This document shows positions 12,501 through 25,450 of a stretch of 64,000 bases of DNA, in pieces. The DNA is from Megalopta genalis (taxonomy: Eukaryota > Arthropoda > Insecta > Hymenoptera > Halictidae): contig NW_027476305.1 of NCBI RefSeq assembly GCF_051020955.1, positions 124,001-188,000 on the forward strand. Direction: 5' to 3'. The notes beneath the pieces are model-generated. The model was not told the DNA's origin and did no database searches. It saw nothing but the letters and a program-made list of their open reading frames with translations. The position numbers and the translations under genes are program-made. The stretch's first letter is position 1. Each line of letters opens with the position of its first letter.

Positions 12501-15467
12501 TGTGTTTTGCATGGATTTGAAGCTAAACCTTCTACATACCATGGATTTGAAGCTAAATCATGTGTTTGGCATGGTTTTGAAGCTAAACCTCCTACATCGC
12601 ATTGATTTGCAGCTGAATCATGTGTTTCGCATGCATTTGAAGCTAACTCGTTCGTTTCGCCTTTATTTGAAGCTATATCACATATATCGCAAGTATTTGA
12701 AGCTGAATCTTTCGTTTCGCATGAATTTAAAGCTAAGCCTTCTACTTCGTATTTATTTGAAGCTAAATCATGTGTTTCCCATGGATTTGAAGCTAACTCG
12801 TTTGTTTCGCATGGGTTTTGATGCTAAGCCTCCTAGAACGCACTGATTTGAAGCTAAATCATGTCTTTCGTATGGATTTTAAGCTAACTCGTTCGTTTCG
12901 CATGCAGTTGTAGCTAAATAACGTATATCACAAGTATTTATAGCTAAACAATTTGTTTCGCATGGATTTGAAGCTAAACCTTCTACTTCGTATTGATTTG
13001 CAGCTAAATCATTTGTTTCGCATGGAATTGAAGCTACCTCGTTTGTTCCTCCAGCTTTTGAAGCTATATCATTTATATCGGAAGTATTTGAAGCTAAATC
13101 ATATGTGTCGTATGTATTTGAAGCTGAACCTTCTACATCGCATTGATTTGAAGCTAAATCATGTGTTTCGCATGGATTTGAAGCTAACTCGTTTGTTTCG
13201 CATGCAGTTGTAGCTAACTAATGTATGTCACAAGTATTTGTAGCTAAACCATCTGTTTCGCATGGATTTGAAGCTAAGCCATCTACTTCGCATTGATTTG
13301 AAGCTAAATCATTTGTTTCGCATGGAATTGAAGCTACCTCGTTTGTTCCACCAGCTTTTGAAGCTATATCATTTATATCGGAAGTATTTGAAACTAAATC
13401 ATATGTGTCGTATGTATTTGAAGCTGAACCTTCTACATCGCATTGATTTGAAGTTAAATCTAGTTTATCTTATGGATTTGAAGCTAAACCTTCTACATCG
13501 CATTGATTTGCAGCTAAATCATGTGTTTCGCACGGATTTGAAGCTAACTCGTTCGTTTCGCCTGCAGTTGAATCTACATCACTTATATCGCAAGTATTTG
13601 AAGCTGAATCATGTGTATCGCGTGGATTTTGAAGCTAACTCGTTTGATTAGTCTGCATTTGAAGCTATATCACTTATACCCCAAGTGTTTGAAGCTAAAT
13701 CATTTGTTTCGCATGGATTTGAAGCTAAACCTTCTACATCCCATGGATTTGATGATAAATCATGTGTTTCGCATGGTTTTGAAGGTAACTCGTTTGTTTC
13801 GCATGCAGTTGTAGCTAACTAATGTATGTCACAAGTATTAGTAGCTAAACCATCTGTTTCGCATGGATTTAGAGCTAAGCCTTCTACTTCGCATTAATTG
13901 GAAGCTAAATCATTTGTTTCGCATGGAATTGAAGCTACCTCGTTTGTTCCTCCAACTTTTGAAGCTATATCATTTATATCGGAAGTATTTGAAACTAAAT
14001 CATATGTGTCGTATGTATTTGAAGCTGAACCTTCTACATCGCATTGATTTGAAGCTAAATCTAGTTTATCTTATGGATTTGAAGCTAAACCTTCTACATC
14101 GCATTGATTTGCAGCTAAATCATGTGTTTCGCATGGATTTGAAGCTAACTCGTTTGTTTCGCATGCAGTTGAAGCTAAATCATGTCTTTCACACCTATTT
14201 GAAGATGAACCATTTGAATCGCATGGATTTGAACCTGATCCTTCTACTTCGCACTGATTTGCAGCTAAATAATGTGTTTCGCATGGATTTGAAGCTAAAC
14301 CTTCTACATACCATGGATTTGAAGCTAAATCATGTGTTTGGCATGGTTTTGAAGATAAACCTCCTACATCGCATTGATTTGCAGTTGAATCATGTGTTTC
14401 GCATGCATTTGAAGCTAACTCGTTCGTTTCGCCTGAATTTGAAGCTATATCACTTATATCGCAAGTATTTGAAGCTGAATCTTTCGTTTCGCATGAATTT
14501 AAAGCTAAGCCTTCTACTTCGTATTTATTTGAAGCTAAATCATGTGTTTCGCATGGATTTGAAGCTAACTCGTTTGTTTCGCATGGGTTTTGATGCTAAG
14601 CCTCCTAGAACGCACTGATTTGAAGCTAAATCATGTCTTTCGTATGGATTTTAAGCTAACTCGTTCGTTTCGCATGCAGTTGTAGCTAAATAACGTATAT
14701 CACAAGTATTTATAGCTAAACAATTTGTTTCTCATGGATTTGAAGCTAAACCTTCTACTTCGTATTGATTTGCAGCTAAATCATTTGTTTCGCATGGAAT
14801 TGAAGCTACCTCGTTTGTTCCTCCAGCTTTTGAAGCTATATCATTTATATCGGAAGTATTTGAATCTAAATCATATGTGTCGTATGTATTTGAAGCTGAA
14901 CCTTCTACATCGCATTGATTTGAAGCTAAATCATGTGTTTCGCATGGATTTTAAGCTAACTCGTTTGTTTCGCATGCAGTTGAAGCTAAATCATGTCTTT
15001 CACAAGCATTTGAAGATGAACCATTTGAATCGCATGGATTTGAACCTGATCCTTCTACTTCGCACTGATTTGCAGCTAAATAATGTGTTTCGCATGGATT
15101 TGAAGCTAAACCTTCTACATACCATGGATTTGAAGCTAAATCATGTGTTTGGCATGAATTTAAAGCTAAGCCTTCTACATCGCATTGATTTGCAGCTGAA
15201 TCATGTGCTTCGCATGCATTTGAAGCTAACTCGTTCGTTTCGCCTTTATTTGAAGCTATATCACTTATATCGCAAGTATTTGAAGCCGAATCTTTCGTTT
15301 CGCATGAATTTAAAGCTAAGCCTTCTACTTCGTATTTATTTGAAGCTAAATCATGTGTTTCGCATGGATTTGAAGCTAACTCGTTTGTTTCGCATGGGTT
15401 TTGATGCTAAGCCTCCTAGAACGCACTGATTTGAAGCTAAATCATGTCTTTCGTATGGATTTTAAGC
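8710..15467. repeat. 6,758-bp tandem duplication, copy 1
   Basis: Positions x and x+6758 match almost base for base from about 8,710 to 15,476. Immediately left of 8,710 the match fails at 8,701, 8,705 and 8,709; to the right it fails from 15,477 against 22,235. The length is 225 x 30 + 8 bp. I can place exactly eight 31-bp units: GCGTGGATTTTG at about 9,505, 11,908 and 13,620, and GCATGGGTTTTGATG at about 9,990, 11,099, 12,812, 14,582 and 15,394. Inside, modules marked by CCTAGAACGCAC recur at irregular but inherited spacing (10,011; 11,122; 12,834; 14,606; 15,417). Confidence 0.93.
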
Positions 15468-18400
15468 TAACTCGTTTGTTTCGCATGCAGTTGTAGCTAA
15501 CTAATGTATGTCACAAGTATTTGTAGCTAAACCATCTGTTTCACATGGATTTGAAGCTAAGCCATCTACATCGCATTGATTTGAAGGTAAATCGTTTGTT
15601 TCGCATGGAATTGAAGCTACCTCGTTTGTTCCTCCAGCTTTTGAAGCTATATCATTTATATCGAAAGTATTTGATGCTAAATCATATGTGTCGTATGTAT
15701 TTGAAGCTGAAGCTTCTACATCGTATTGATTTGAAGCAAAATCTAGTGTATCGCATGGATTTGAAGTTATACTTTCTACATCGCATTGATTTCCAGCTGA
15801 ATCATGTGTTTCGCATGCATTTGAAGCTAACTCGTTCGTTTCGCCTGTATTTGAAGCTATATCACTTATATCGCAAGTATTTGAAGCTGAATCTTTCGTT
15901 TCGCATGAATTTAAAGCTAAGCCATCTACTTCGCATTGATTTGAAGCTAAATCATTTGTTTCGCATGGAATTGAAGCTACCTCGTTTGTTCCACCAGCTT
16001 TTGAAGCTATATCATTTATATCGGAAGTATTTGAAACTAAATCATATGTGTCGTATGTATTTGAAGCTGAACCTTCTACATCGCATTCATTTGAAGCTAA
16101 ATCTAGTTTATCTTATGGATTTGAAGCTAAACCTTCTACATCGCATTGATTTGCAGCTAAATCATGTGTTTCGCATGGATTTGAAGCTAACTCGTTCGTT
16201 TCGCCTGCAGTTGAATCTACATCACTTATATCGCAAGTATTTGAAGCTGAATCATGTGTATCGCGTGGATTTTGAAGCTAACTCGTTTGATTAGTCTGCA
16301 TTTGAAGCTATATCACTTATACCCCAAGTGTTTGAAGCTAAATCATTTGTTTCGCATGGATTTGAAGCTAAACCTTCTACATCCCATGGATTTGATGCTA
16401 AATCATGTGTTTCGAATGGTTTTGATGGTAACTCGTTTGTTTCGCATGCAGTTGTAGCTAACTAATGTATGTCACAAGTATTTGTAGCTAAACCATCTGT
16501 TTCGCATGGATTTAGAGCTAAGCCTTCTACTTCGCATTAATTGGAAGCTAAATCATTTGTTTCGCATGGAATTGAAGCTACCTCGTTTGTTCCTCCAACT
16601 TTTGAAGCTATATCATTTATATCGGAAGTATTTGAAGCTGAATCTTTCGTTTCGCATGAATTTAAAGCTAAGCCTTCTACTTCGTATTTATTTGAAGCTA
16701 AATCATGTGTTTCGCATGGATTTGAAGCTAACTCGTTTGTTTCGCATGGGTTTTGATGCTAAGTCTCCTAGAACGCACTGATTTGAAGCTAAATCATGTC
16801 TTTCGTATGGATTTTAAGCTAACTCGTTCGTTTCGCATGCAGTTGTAGCTAAATAACGTATATCACAAGTATTTATAGCTAAACAATTTGTTTCGCATGG
16901 ATTTGAAGCTAAACCTTCTACTTCGTATTGATTTGCAGCTAAATCATTTGTTTCGCATGGAATTGAAGCTACCTCGTTTGTTCCTCCAGCTTTTGAAGCT
17001 ATATCATTTATATCGGAAGTATTTGAAGCTAAATCATATGTGTCGTATGTATTTGAAGCTGAACCTTCTACATCTCATTGATTTGAAGCTAAATCATGTG
17101 TTTCGCATGGATTTGAAGCTAACTCGTTTGTTTCGCATGCAGTTGTAGCTAACTAATGTATGTCACAAGTATTTGTAGCTAAACCATCTGTTTCGCATGG
17201 ATTTGAAGCTAAGCCATCTACTTCGCATTGATTTGAAGCTGAATCATTTGTTTCGCATGGAATTGAAGCTACCTCGTTTGTTCCTCCAACTTTTGAAGCT
17301 ATATCATTTATATCGGAAGTATTTGAATCTAAATCATATGTGTCGTATGTATTTGAAGCTGAACCTTCTACATCGCATTGATTTGAAGCTAAATCATGTG
17401 TTTCGCATGGATTTTAAGCTAACTCGTTTGTTTCGCATGCAGTTGAAGCTAAATCATGTCTTTCACAAGTATTTGAAGATGAACCATTTGAATCGCATGG
17501 ATTTGAACCTGATCCTTCTACTTCGCACTGATTTGCAGCTAAATAATGTGTTTTGCATGGATTTGAAGCTAAACCTTCTACATACCATGGATTTGAAGCT
17601 AAATCATGTGTTTGGCATGGTTTTGAAGCTAAACCTCCTACATCGCATTGATTTGCAGCTGAATCATGTGTTTCGCATGCATTTGAAGCTAACTCGTTCG
17701 TTTCGCCTTTATTTGAAGCTATATCACATATATCGCAAGTATTTGAAGCTGAATCTTTCGTTTCGCATGAATTTAAAGCTAAGCCTTCTACTTCGTATTT
17801 ATTTGAAGCTAAATCATGTGTTTCCCATGGATTTGAAGCTAACTCGTTTGTTTCGCATGGGTTTTGATGCTAAGCCTCCTAGAACGCACTGATTTGAAGC
17901 TAAATCATGTCTTTCGTATGGATTTTAAGCTAACTCGTTCGTTTCGCATGCAGTTGTAGCTAAATAACGTATATCACAAGTATTTATAGCTAAACAATTT
18001 GTTTCGCATGGATTTGAAACTAAACCTTCTACTTCGTATTGATTTGCAGCTAAATCATTTGTTTCGCATGGAATTGAAGCTACCTCGTTTGTTCCTCCAG
18101 CTTTTGAAGCTATATCATTTATATCGGAAGTATTTGAAGCTAAATCATATGTGTCGTATGTATTTGAAGCTGAACCTTCTACATCGCATTGATTTGAAGC
18201 TAAATCATGTGTTTCGCATGGATTTGAAGCTAACTCGTTTGTTTCGCATGCAGTTGTAGCTAACTAATGTATGTCACAAGTATTTGTAGCTAAACCATCT
18301 GTTTCGCACGGATTTGAAGCTAAGCCATCTACTTCGCATTGATTTGAAGCTAAATCATTTGTTTCGCATGGAATTGAAGCTACCTCGTTTGTTCCACCAG

Positions 18401-21400
18401 CTTTTGAAGCTATATCATTTATATCGGAAGTATTTGAAACTAAATCATATGTGTCGTATGTATTTGAAGCTGAACCTTCTACATCGCATTGATTTGAAGC
18501 TAAATCTAGTTTATCTTATGGATTTGAAGCTAAACCTTCTACATCGCATTGATTTGCAGCTAAATCATGTGTTTCGCATGGATTTGAAGCTAACTCGTTC
18601 GTTTCGCCTGCAGTTGAATCTACATCACTTATATCGCAAGTATTTGAAGCTGAATCATGTGTATCACGTGGATTTTGAAGCTAACTCGTTTGATTAGTCT
18701 GCATTTGAAGCTATATCACTTATACCCCAAGTGTTTGAAGCTAAATCATTTGTTTCGCATGGATTTGAAGCTAAACCTTCTACATCCCATGGATTTGATG
18801 CTATATCATGTGTTTCGCATGGTTTTGAAGGTAACTCGTTTGTTTCGCATGCAGTTGTAGCTAACTAATGTATGTCACAAGTATTTGTAGCTAAACCATC
18901 TGTTTCGCATGGATTTAGAGCTAAGCCTTCTACTTCGCATTAATTGGAAGCTAAATCATTTGTTTCGCATGGAATTGAAGCTACCTCGTTTGTTCCTCCA
19001 ACTTTTGAAGCTATATCATTTATATCGGAAGTATTTGAAACTAAATCATATGTGTCGTATGTATTTGAAGCTGAACCTTCTACATCGCATTGATTTGAAG
19101 CTAAATCATGTGTTTCGCATGGATTTTAAGCTAACTCGTTTGTTTCGCATGCAGTTGAAGCTAAATCATGTCTTTCACAAGTATTTGAAGATGAACCATT
19201 TGAATCGCATGGATTTGAACCTGATCCTTCTACTTCGCACTGATTTGCAGCTAAATAATGTGTTTTGCATGGATTTGAAGCTAAACCTTCTACATACCAT
19301 GGATTTGAAGCTAAATCATGTGTTTGGCATGGTTTTGAAGCTAAACCTCCTACATCGCATTGATTTGCAGCTGAATCATGTGTTTCGCATGCATTTGAAG
19401 CTAACTCGTTCGTTTCGCCTTTATTTGAAGCTATATCACATATATCGCAAGTATTTGAAGCTGAATCTTTCGTTTCGCATGAATTTAAAGCTAAGCCTTC
19501 TACTTCGTATTTATTTGAAGCTAAATCATGTGTTTCCCATGGATTTGAAGCTAACTCGTTTGTTTCGCATGGGTTTTGATGCTAAGCCTCCTAGAACGCA
19601 CTGATTTGAAGCTAAATCATGTCTTTCGTATGGATTTTAAGCTAACTCGTTCGTTTCGCATGCAGTTGTAGCTAAATAACGTATATCACAAGTATTTATA
19701 GCTAAACAATTTGTTTCGCATGGATTTGAAGCTAAACCTTCTACTTCGTATTGATTTGCAGCTAAATCATTTGTTTCGCATGGAATTGAAGCTACCTCGT
19801 TTGTTCCTCCAGCTTTTGAAGCTATATCATTTATATCGGAAGTATTTGAAGCTAAATCATATGTGTCGTATGTATTTGAAGCTGAACCTTCTACATCGCA
19901 TTGATTTGAAGCTAAATCATGTGTTTCGCATGGATTTGAAGCTAACTCGTTTGTTTCGCATGCAGTTGTAGCTAACTAATGTATGTCACAAGTATTTGTA
20001 GCTAAACCATCTGTTTCGCATGGATTTGAAGCTAAGCCATCTACTTCGCATTGATTTGAAGCTAAATCATTTGTATCGCATGGAATTGAAGCTACCTCGT
20101 TTGTTCCACCAGCTTTTGAAGCTATATCATTTATATCGGAAGTATTTGAAACTAAATCATATGTGTCGTATGTATTTGAAGCTGAACCTTCTACATCGCA
20201 TTGATTTGAAGTTAAATCTAGTTTATCTTATGGATTTGAAGCTAAACCTTCTACATCGCATTGATTTGCAGCTAAATCATGTGTTTCGCACGGATTTGAA
20301 GCTGACTCGTTCGTTTCGCCTGCAGTTGAATCTACATCACTTATATCGCAAGTATTTGAAGCTGAATCATGTGTATCGCGTGGATTTTGAAGCTAACTCG
20401 TTTGATTAGTCTGCATTTGAAGCTATATCACTTATACCCCAAGTGTTTGAAGCTAAATCATTTGTTTCGCATGGATTTGAAGCTAAACCTTCTACATCCC
20501 ATGGATTTGATGATAAATCATGTGTTTCGCATGGTTTTGAAGGTAACTCGTTTGTTTCGCATGCAGTTGTAGCTAACTAATGTATGTCACAAGTATTTGT
20601 AGCTAAACCATCTGTTTCGCATGGATTTAGAGCTAAGCCTTCTACTTCGCATTAATTGGAAGCTAAATCATTTGTTTCGCATGGAATTGAAGCTACCTCG
20701 TTTGTTCCTCCAACTTTTGAAGCTATATCATTTATATCGGAAGTATTTGAAACTAAATCATATGTGTCGTATGTATTTGAAGCTGAACCTTCTACATCGC
20801 ATTGATTTGAAGCTAAATCTAGTTTATCTTATGGATTTGAAGCTAAACCTTCTACATCGCATTGATTTGCAGCTAAATCATGTGTTTCGCATGGATTTGA
20901 AGCTAACTCGTTTGTTTCGCATGCAGTTGAAGCTAAATCATGTCTTTCACACCTATTTGAAGATGAACCATTTGAATCGCATGGATTTGAACCTGATCCT
21001 TCTACTTCGCACTGATTTGCAGCTAAATAATGTGTTTCGCATGGATTTGAAGCTAAACCTTCTACATACCATGGATTTGAAGCTAAATCATGTGTTTGGC
21101 ATGGTTTTGAAGATAAACCTCCTACATCGCATTGATTTGCAGTTGAATCATGTGTTTCGCATGCATTTGAAGCTAACTCGTTCGTTTCGCCTGAATTTGA
21201 AGCTATATCACTTATATCGCAAGTATTTAAAGCTGAATCTTTCGTTTCGCATGAAATTAAAGCTAAGCCTTCTACTTCGTATTTATTTGAAGCTAAATCA
21301 TGTGTTTCGCATGGATTTGAAGCTAACTCGTTTGTTTCGCATGGGTTTTGATGCTAAGCCTCCTAGAACGCACTGATTTGAAGCTAAATCATGTCTTTCG

Positions 21401-22225
21401 TATGGATTTTAAGCTAACTCGTTCGTTTCGCATGCAGTTGTAGCTAAATAACGTATATCACAAGTATTTATAGCTAAACAATTTGTTTCTCATGGATTTG
21501 AAGCTAAACCTTCTACTTCGTATTGATTTGCAGCTAAATCATTTGTTTCGCATGGAATTGAAGCTACCTCGTTTGTTCCTCCAGCTTTTGAAGCTATATC
21601 ATTTATATCGGAAGTATTTGAATCTAAATCATATGTGTCGTATGTATTTGAAGCTGAACCTTCTACATCGCATTGATTTGAAGCTAAATCATGTGTTTCG
21701 CATGGATTTTAAGCTAACTCGTTTGTTTCGCATGCAGTTGAAGCTAAATCATGTCTTTCACAAGCATTTGAAGATGAACCATTTGAATCGCATGGATTTG
21801 AACCTGATCCTTCTACTTCGCACTGATTTGCAGCTAAATAATGTGTTTCGCATGGATTTGAAGCTAAACCTTCTACATACCATGGATTTGAAGCTAAATC
21901 ATGTGTTTGGCATGAATTTAAAGCTAAGCCTTCTACATCGCATTGATTTGCAGCTGAATCATGTGTTTCGCATGCATTTGAAGCTAACTCGTTCGTTTCG
22001 CCTTTATTTGAAGCTATATCACTTATATCGCAAGTATTTGAAGCCGAATCTTTCGTTTCGCATGAATTTAAAGCTAAGCCTTCTACTTCGTATTTATTTG
22101 AAGCTAAATCATGTGTTTCGCATGGATTTGAAGCTAACTCGTTTGTTTCGCATGGGTTTTGATGCTAAGCCTCCTAGAACGCACTGATTTGAAGCTAAAT
22201 CATGTCTTTCGTATGGATTTTAAGC
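15468..22225. repeat. 6,758-bp tandem duplication, copy 2
   Basis: This is a direct copy of the preceding 6,758 bp. I found about 11 base differences and no length change, roughly 99.8% identity by eye. Examples: C to A at 16,415, G to T at 17,075, T to A at 18,117, and AA to GA within GAAGCTGACTCG near 20,300. The CCTAGAACGCAC markers fall at 16,769; 17,880; 19,592; 21,364 and 22,175, each exactly 6,758 bp after its partner. The copy is either recent or kept homogeneous by conversion; an assembly duplication is a further possibility. Confidence 0.93.
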
Positions 22226-25200
22226 TAACTCGTTCGTTTCGCATGCAGTTGTAGCTAAATAACGTATATCACAAGTATTTATAGCTAAACAATTTGTTTC
22301 GCATGGATTTGAAGCTAAACCTTCTACTTCGTATTGATTTGCAGCTAAATCATTTGTTTCGCATGGAATTGAAGCTACCTCGTTTGTTCCTCCAGCTTTT
22401 GAAGCTATATCATTTATATCGGAAGTATTTGAAGCTAAATCATATGTGTCGTATGTATTTGAAGCTGAACCTTCTACATCGCATTGATTTGAAGCTAAAT
22501 CATGTGTTTCGCATGGATTTGAAGCTAACTCGTTTGTTTCGCATGCAGTTGTAGCTAACTAATGTATGTCACAAGTATTTGTAGCTAAACCATCTGTTTC
22601 GCATGGATTTGAAGCTAACTCGTTTGTTTCACATGCAGTTGTAGCTAACTAATGTATGTCACAAGTATTTGTAGCTAAACCATCTGTTTCGCATGGATTT
22701 GAAGCTAAGCCATCTACTTCGCATTGATTTGAAACTGAATCATTTGTTTCGCATGGAATTGAAGCTACCTCGTTTGTTCCTCCAACTTTTGAAGCTATAT
22801 CATTTATATCGGAAGTATTTGAAACTAAATCATATGTGTCGTATGTATTTGAAGCTGAACCTTCTACATCGCATTGATTTGAAGCTAAATCATGTGTTTC
22901 GCATGGATTTGAAGCTAACTCGTTTGTTTCGCATGCAGTTGAAGCTAAATCATGTCTTTCACAAGTATTTGAAGATGAACCATTTGAATCGCATGGATTT
23001 GAACCTGATCCTTCTACTTCGCACTGATTTGCAGCTAAATAATGTGTTTCGCATGGATTTGAAGCTAAACCTTCTACATACCATGGATTTGAAGCTAAAT
23101 CATGTGTTTGGCAGCTAAACCTCCTACATCGCATTGATTTGCAGCTGAATCATGTGTTTCGCATGCATTTGAAGCTAACTCGTTCGTTTCGCCTGTATTT
23201 GAAGCTATATCACTTATATCGCAAGTATTTGAAGCTGAATCTTTCGTTTCGCATGAATTTAAAGCTAAGCCTTCTACTTCGTATTTATTTGAAGCTAAAT
23301 CATGTGTTTCGCATGGATTTGAAGCTAACTCGTTTGTTTCGCATGGGTTTTGATGCTAAGCCTCCTAGAACGCACTGATTTGAAGCTAAATCATGTCTTT
23401 CGTGTGGATTTTAAGCTAACTCGTTCGTTTCGCATGTAGTTGTAGCTAAATAACGTATATCACAAGTATTTATAGCTAAACAATTTGTTTCGCATGGATT
23501 TGAAGCTAAACCTTCTACTTCGTATTGATTTGCAGCTAAATCATTTGTTTCGCATGAATTGAAGCTACCACGTTTGTTCCTCCAGCTTTTGAAGCTATAT
23601 CATTTATATCGGAAGTATTTGAAGCTAAATCATATGTGTCGTATGTATTTGAAGCTGAACCTTCTACATCGCATTGATTTGAAGCTAAATCATGTGTTTC
23701 GCATGGATTTGGAGCTAAGCCATCTACTTCGCATTGATTTGAAGCTGAATCATTTGTTTCGCATGGAATTGAAGCTACCTCGTTTGTTCCTCCAACTTTT
23801 GAAGCTATATCATTTATATCGGAAGTATTTGAATCTAAATCATATGTGTCGTATGTATTTGAAGCTGAACCTTCTACATCGCATTGATTTGAAGCTAAAT
23901 CATGTGTTTCGCATGGATTTTAAGCTAACTCGTTTGTTTCGCATGCAGTTGAAGCCAAATCATGTCTTTCACAAGTATTTGAAGATGAACCATTTGAATC
24001 GCATGGATTTGAACCTGATCCTTCTACTTCGCACTGATTTGCAGCTAAATAATGTGTTTCGCATGGATTTGAAGCTAAACCTTCTACATACCATGGATTT
24101 GAAGCTAAATCATGTGTTTGTCATGGTTTTGAAGCTAAACCTCCTACATCGCATTGATTTGCAGCTGAATCATGTGTTTCGCATGCATTTGAAGCTAACT
24201 CGTTCGTTTCGCCTGTATTTGAAGCTATATCACTTATATCGCAAGTATTTGAAGCTGAATCTTACGTTTCGCATGAATTTAAAGCTAAGTCTTCTACTTC
24301 GTATTTATTTGAAGCTAAATCATGTGTTTCGCATGGATTTGAAGCTAACTCGATTGTTTCGCATGGTTTTGATGCTAAGCCTCCTAGAACGCACTGATTT
24401 GAAGCTAAATCATGTCTTTCGTATGGATTTTCAGCTAACTCGTTCGTTTCGCATGCAGTTGTAGCTAAATAACGTATATCACAAGTATTTATAGCTAAAC
24501 AATTTGTTTCGCATGGATTTGAAGCTAAACCTTCTACTTCGTATTGATTTGCAGCTAAATCATTTGTTTCGCATGGAATTGAAGCTACCTCGTTTGTTCC
24601 TCCAGCTTTTGAAGCTATATCATTTATATCGGAAGTATTTGAAGCTAAATCATATGTGTCGTATGTATTTGAAGCTGAACCTTCTACATCGCATTGATTT
24701 GAAGCTAAATCATGTGTTTCGCATGGATTTGAAGCTAACTCGTTTGTTTCGCATGCAGTTGTAGCTAACTAATGTATGTCACAAGTATTTGTAGCTAAAC
24801 CATCTGTTTCGCATGGATTTGAAGCTAAGCCATCTAGTTCGCATTGATTTGAAGCTGAATCATTTGTTTCGCATGGAATGAAGCTACCTCGTTTGTTCCT
24901 CCAACTTTTGCAGCTATATCATTTATATCGGAAGTATTTGAATCTAAATCATATGTGTCGTATGTATTTGAAGCTGAACCTTCTACATCGCATTGATTTG
25001 AAGCTAAATCATGTGTTTCGCATGGATTTTAAGCTAACTCGTTCGTTTCGCATGCAGTTGTAGCTAAATAGCGTATATCACAAGTATTTATAGCTAAACA
25101 ATTTGTTTCGCATGGAATTGATGCTAAACCTTCTACTTCGTATTGATTTGCAGCTAAATCATTTGTTTCGCATGGAATTGAAGCTACCTCGTTTGTTCCT

Positions 25201-25450
25201 CCAGCTTTTGAAGCTATATCATTTATATCGGAAGTATTTGAAGCTCAATCATATGTGTCGTATGTATTTGAAGCTGAACCTTCTACATCGCATTGATTTG
25301 AAGCTAAATCAAGTGTTTCGCATGGATTTGAAGCTAACTCGTTTGTTTCGCATGCAGTTGTAGCTAAATAATGTATATCACAAGTATTTGTAGCTAAAGC
25401 ATTTGTTTCGCATGGATTTGAAGCTAAGCCATCTACTTCGCATTGATTTG
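22226..25450. repeat. Right flank of the 6.76-kb family: further modules, then decay
   Basis: The same modules continue, with CCTAGAACGCAC at 23,366 and 24,385. They are no longer in the 6,758-bp order and carry private changes. A base is lost near 23,553 (CGCATGAATTGAAG) and near 24,878 (GGAATGAAGC). At about 24,364 the unit that is 31 bp elsewhere is a normal 30 bp. After about 25,450 the unit types become irregular. Confidence 0.85.
22511..22690. repeat. Local 90-bp (three-unit) tandem duplication
   Basis: The three units at 22,511-22,600 (AACTCG type, GCAGTTGTAGCTAACTAATG type, then the CCATCTG type) are repeated at 22,601-22,690. The only difference I see is CGCATGCAG versus CACATGCAG. 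It is a private event absent from the sister modules. Confidence 0.9.
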
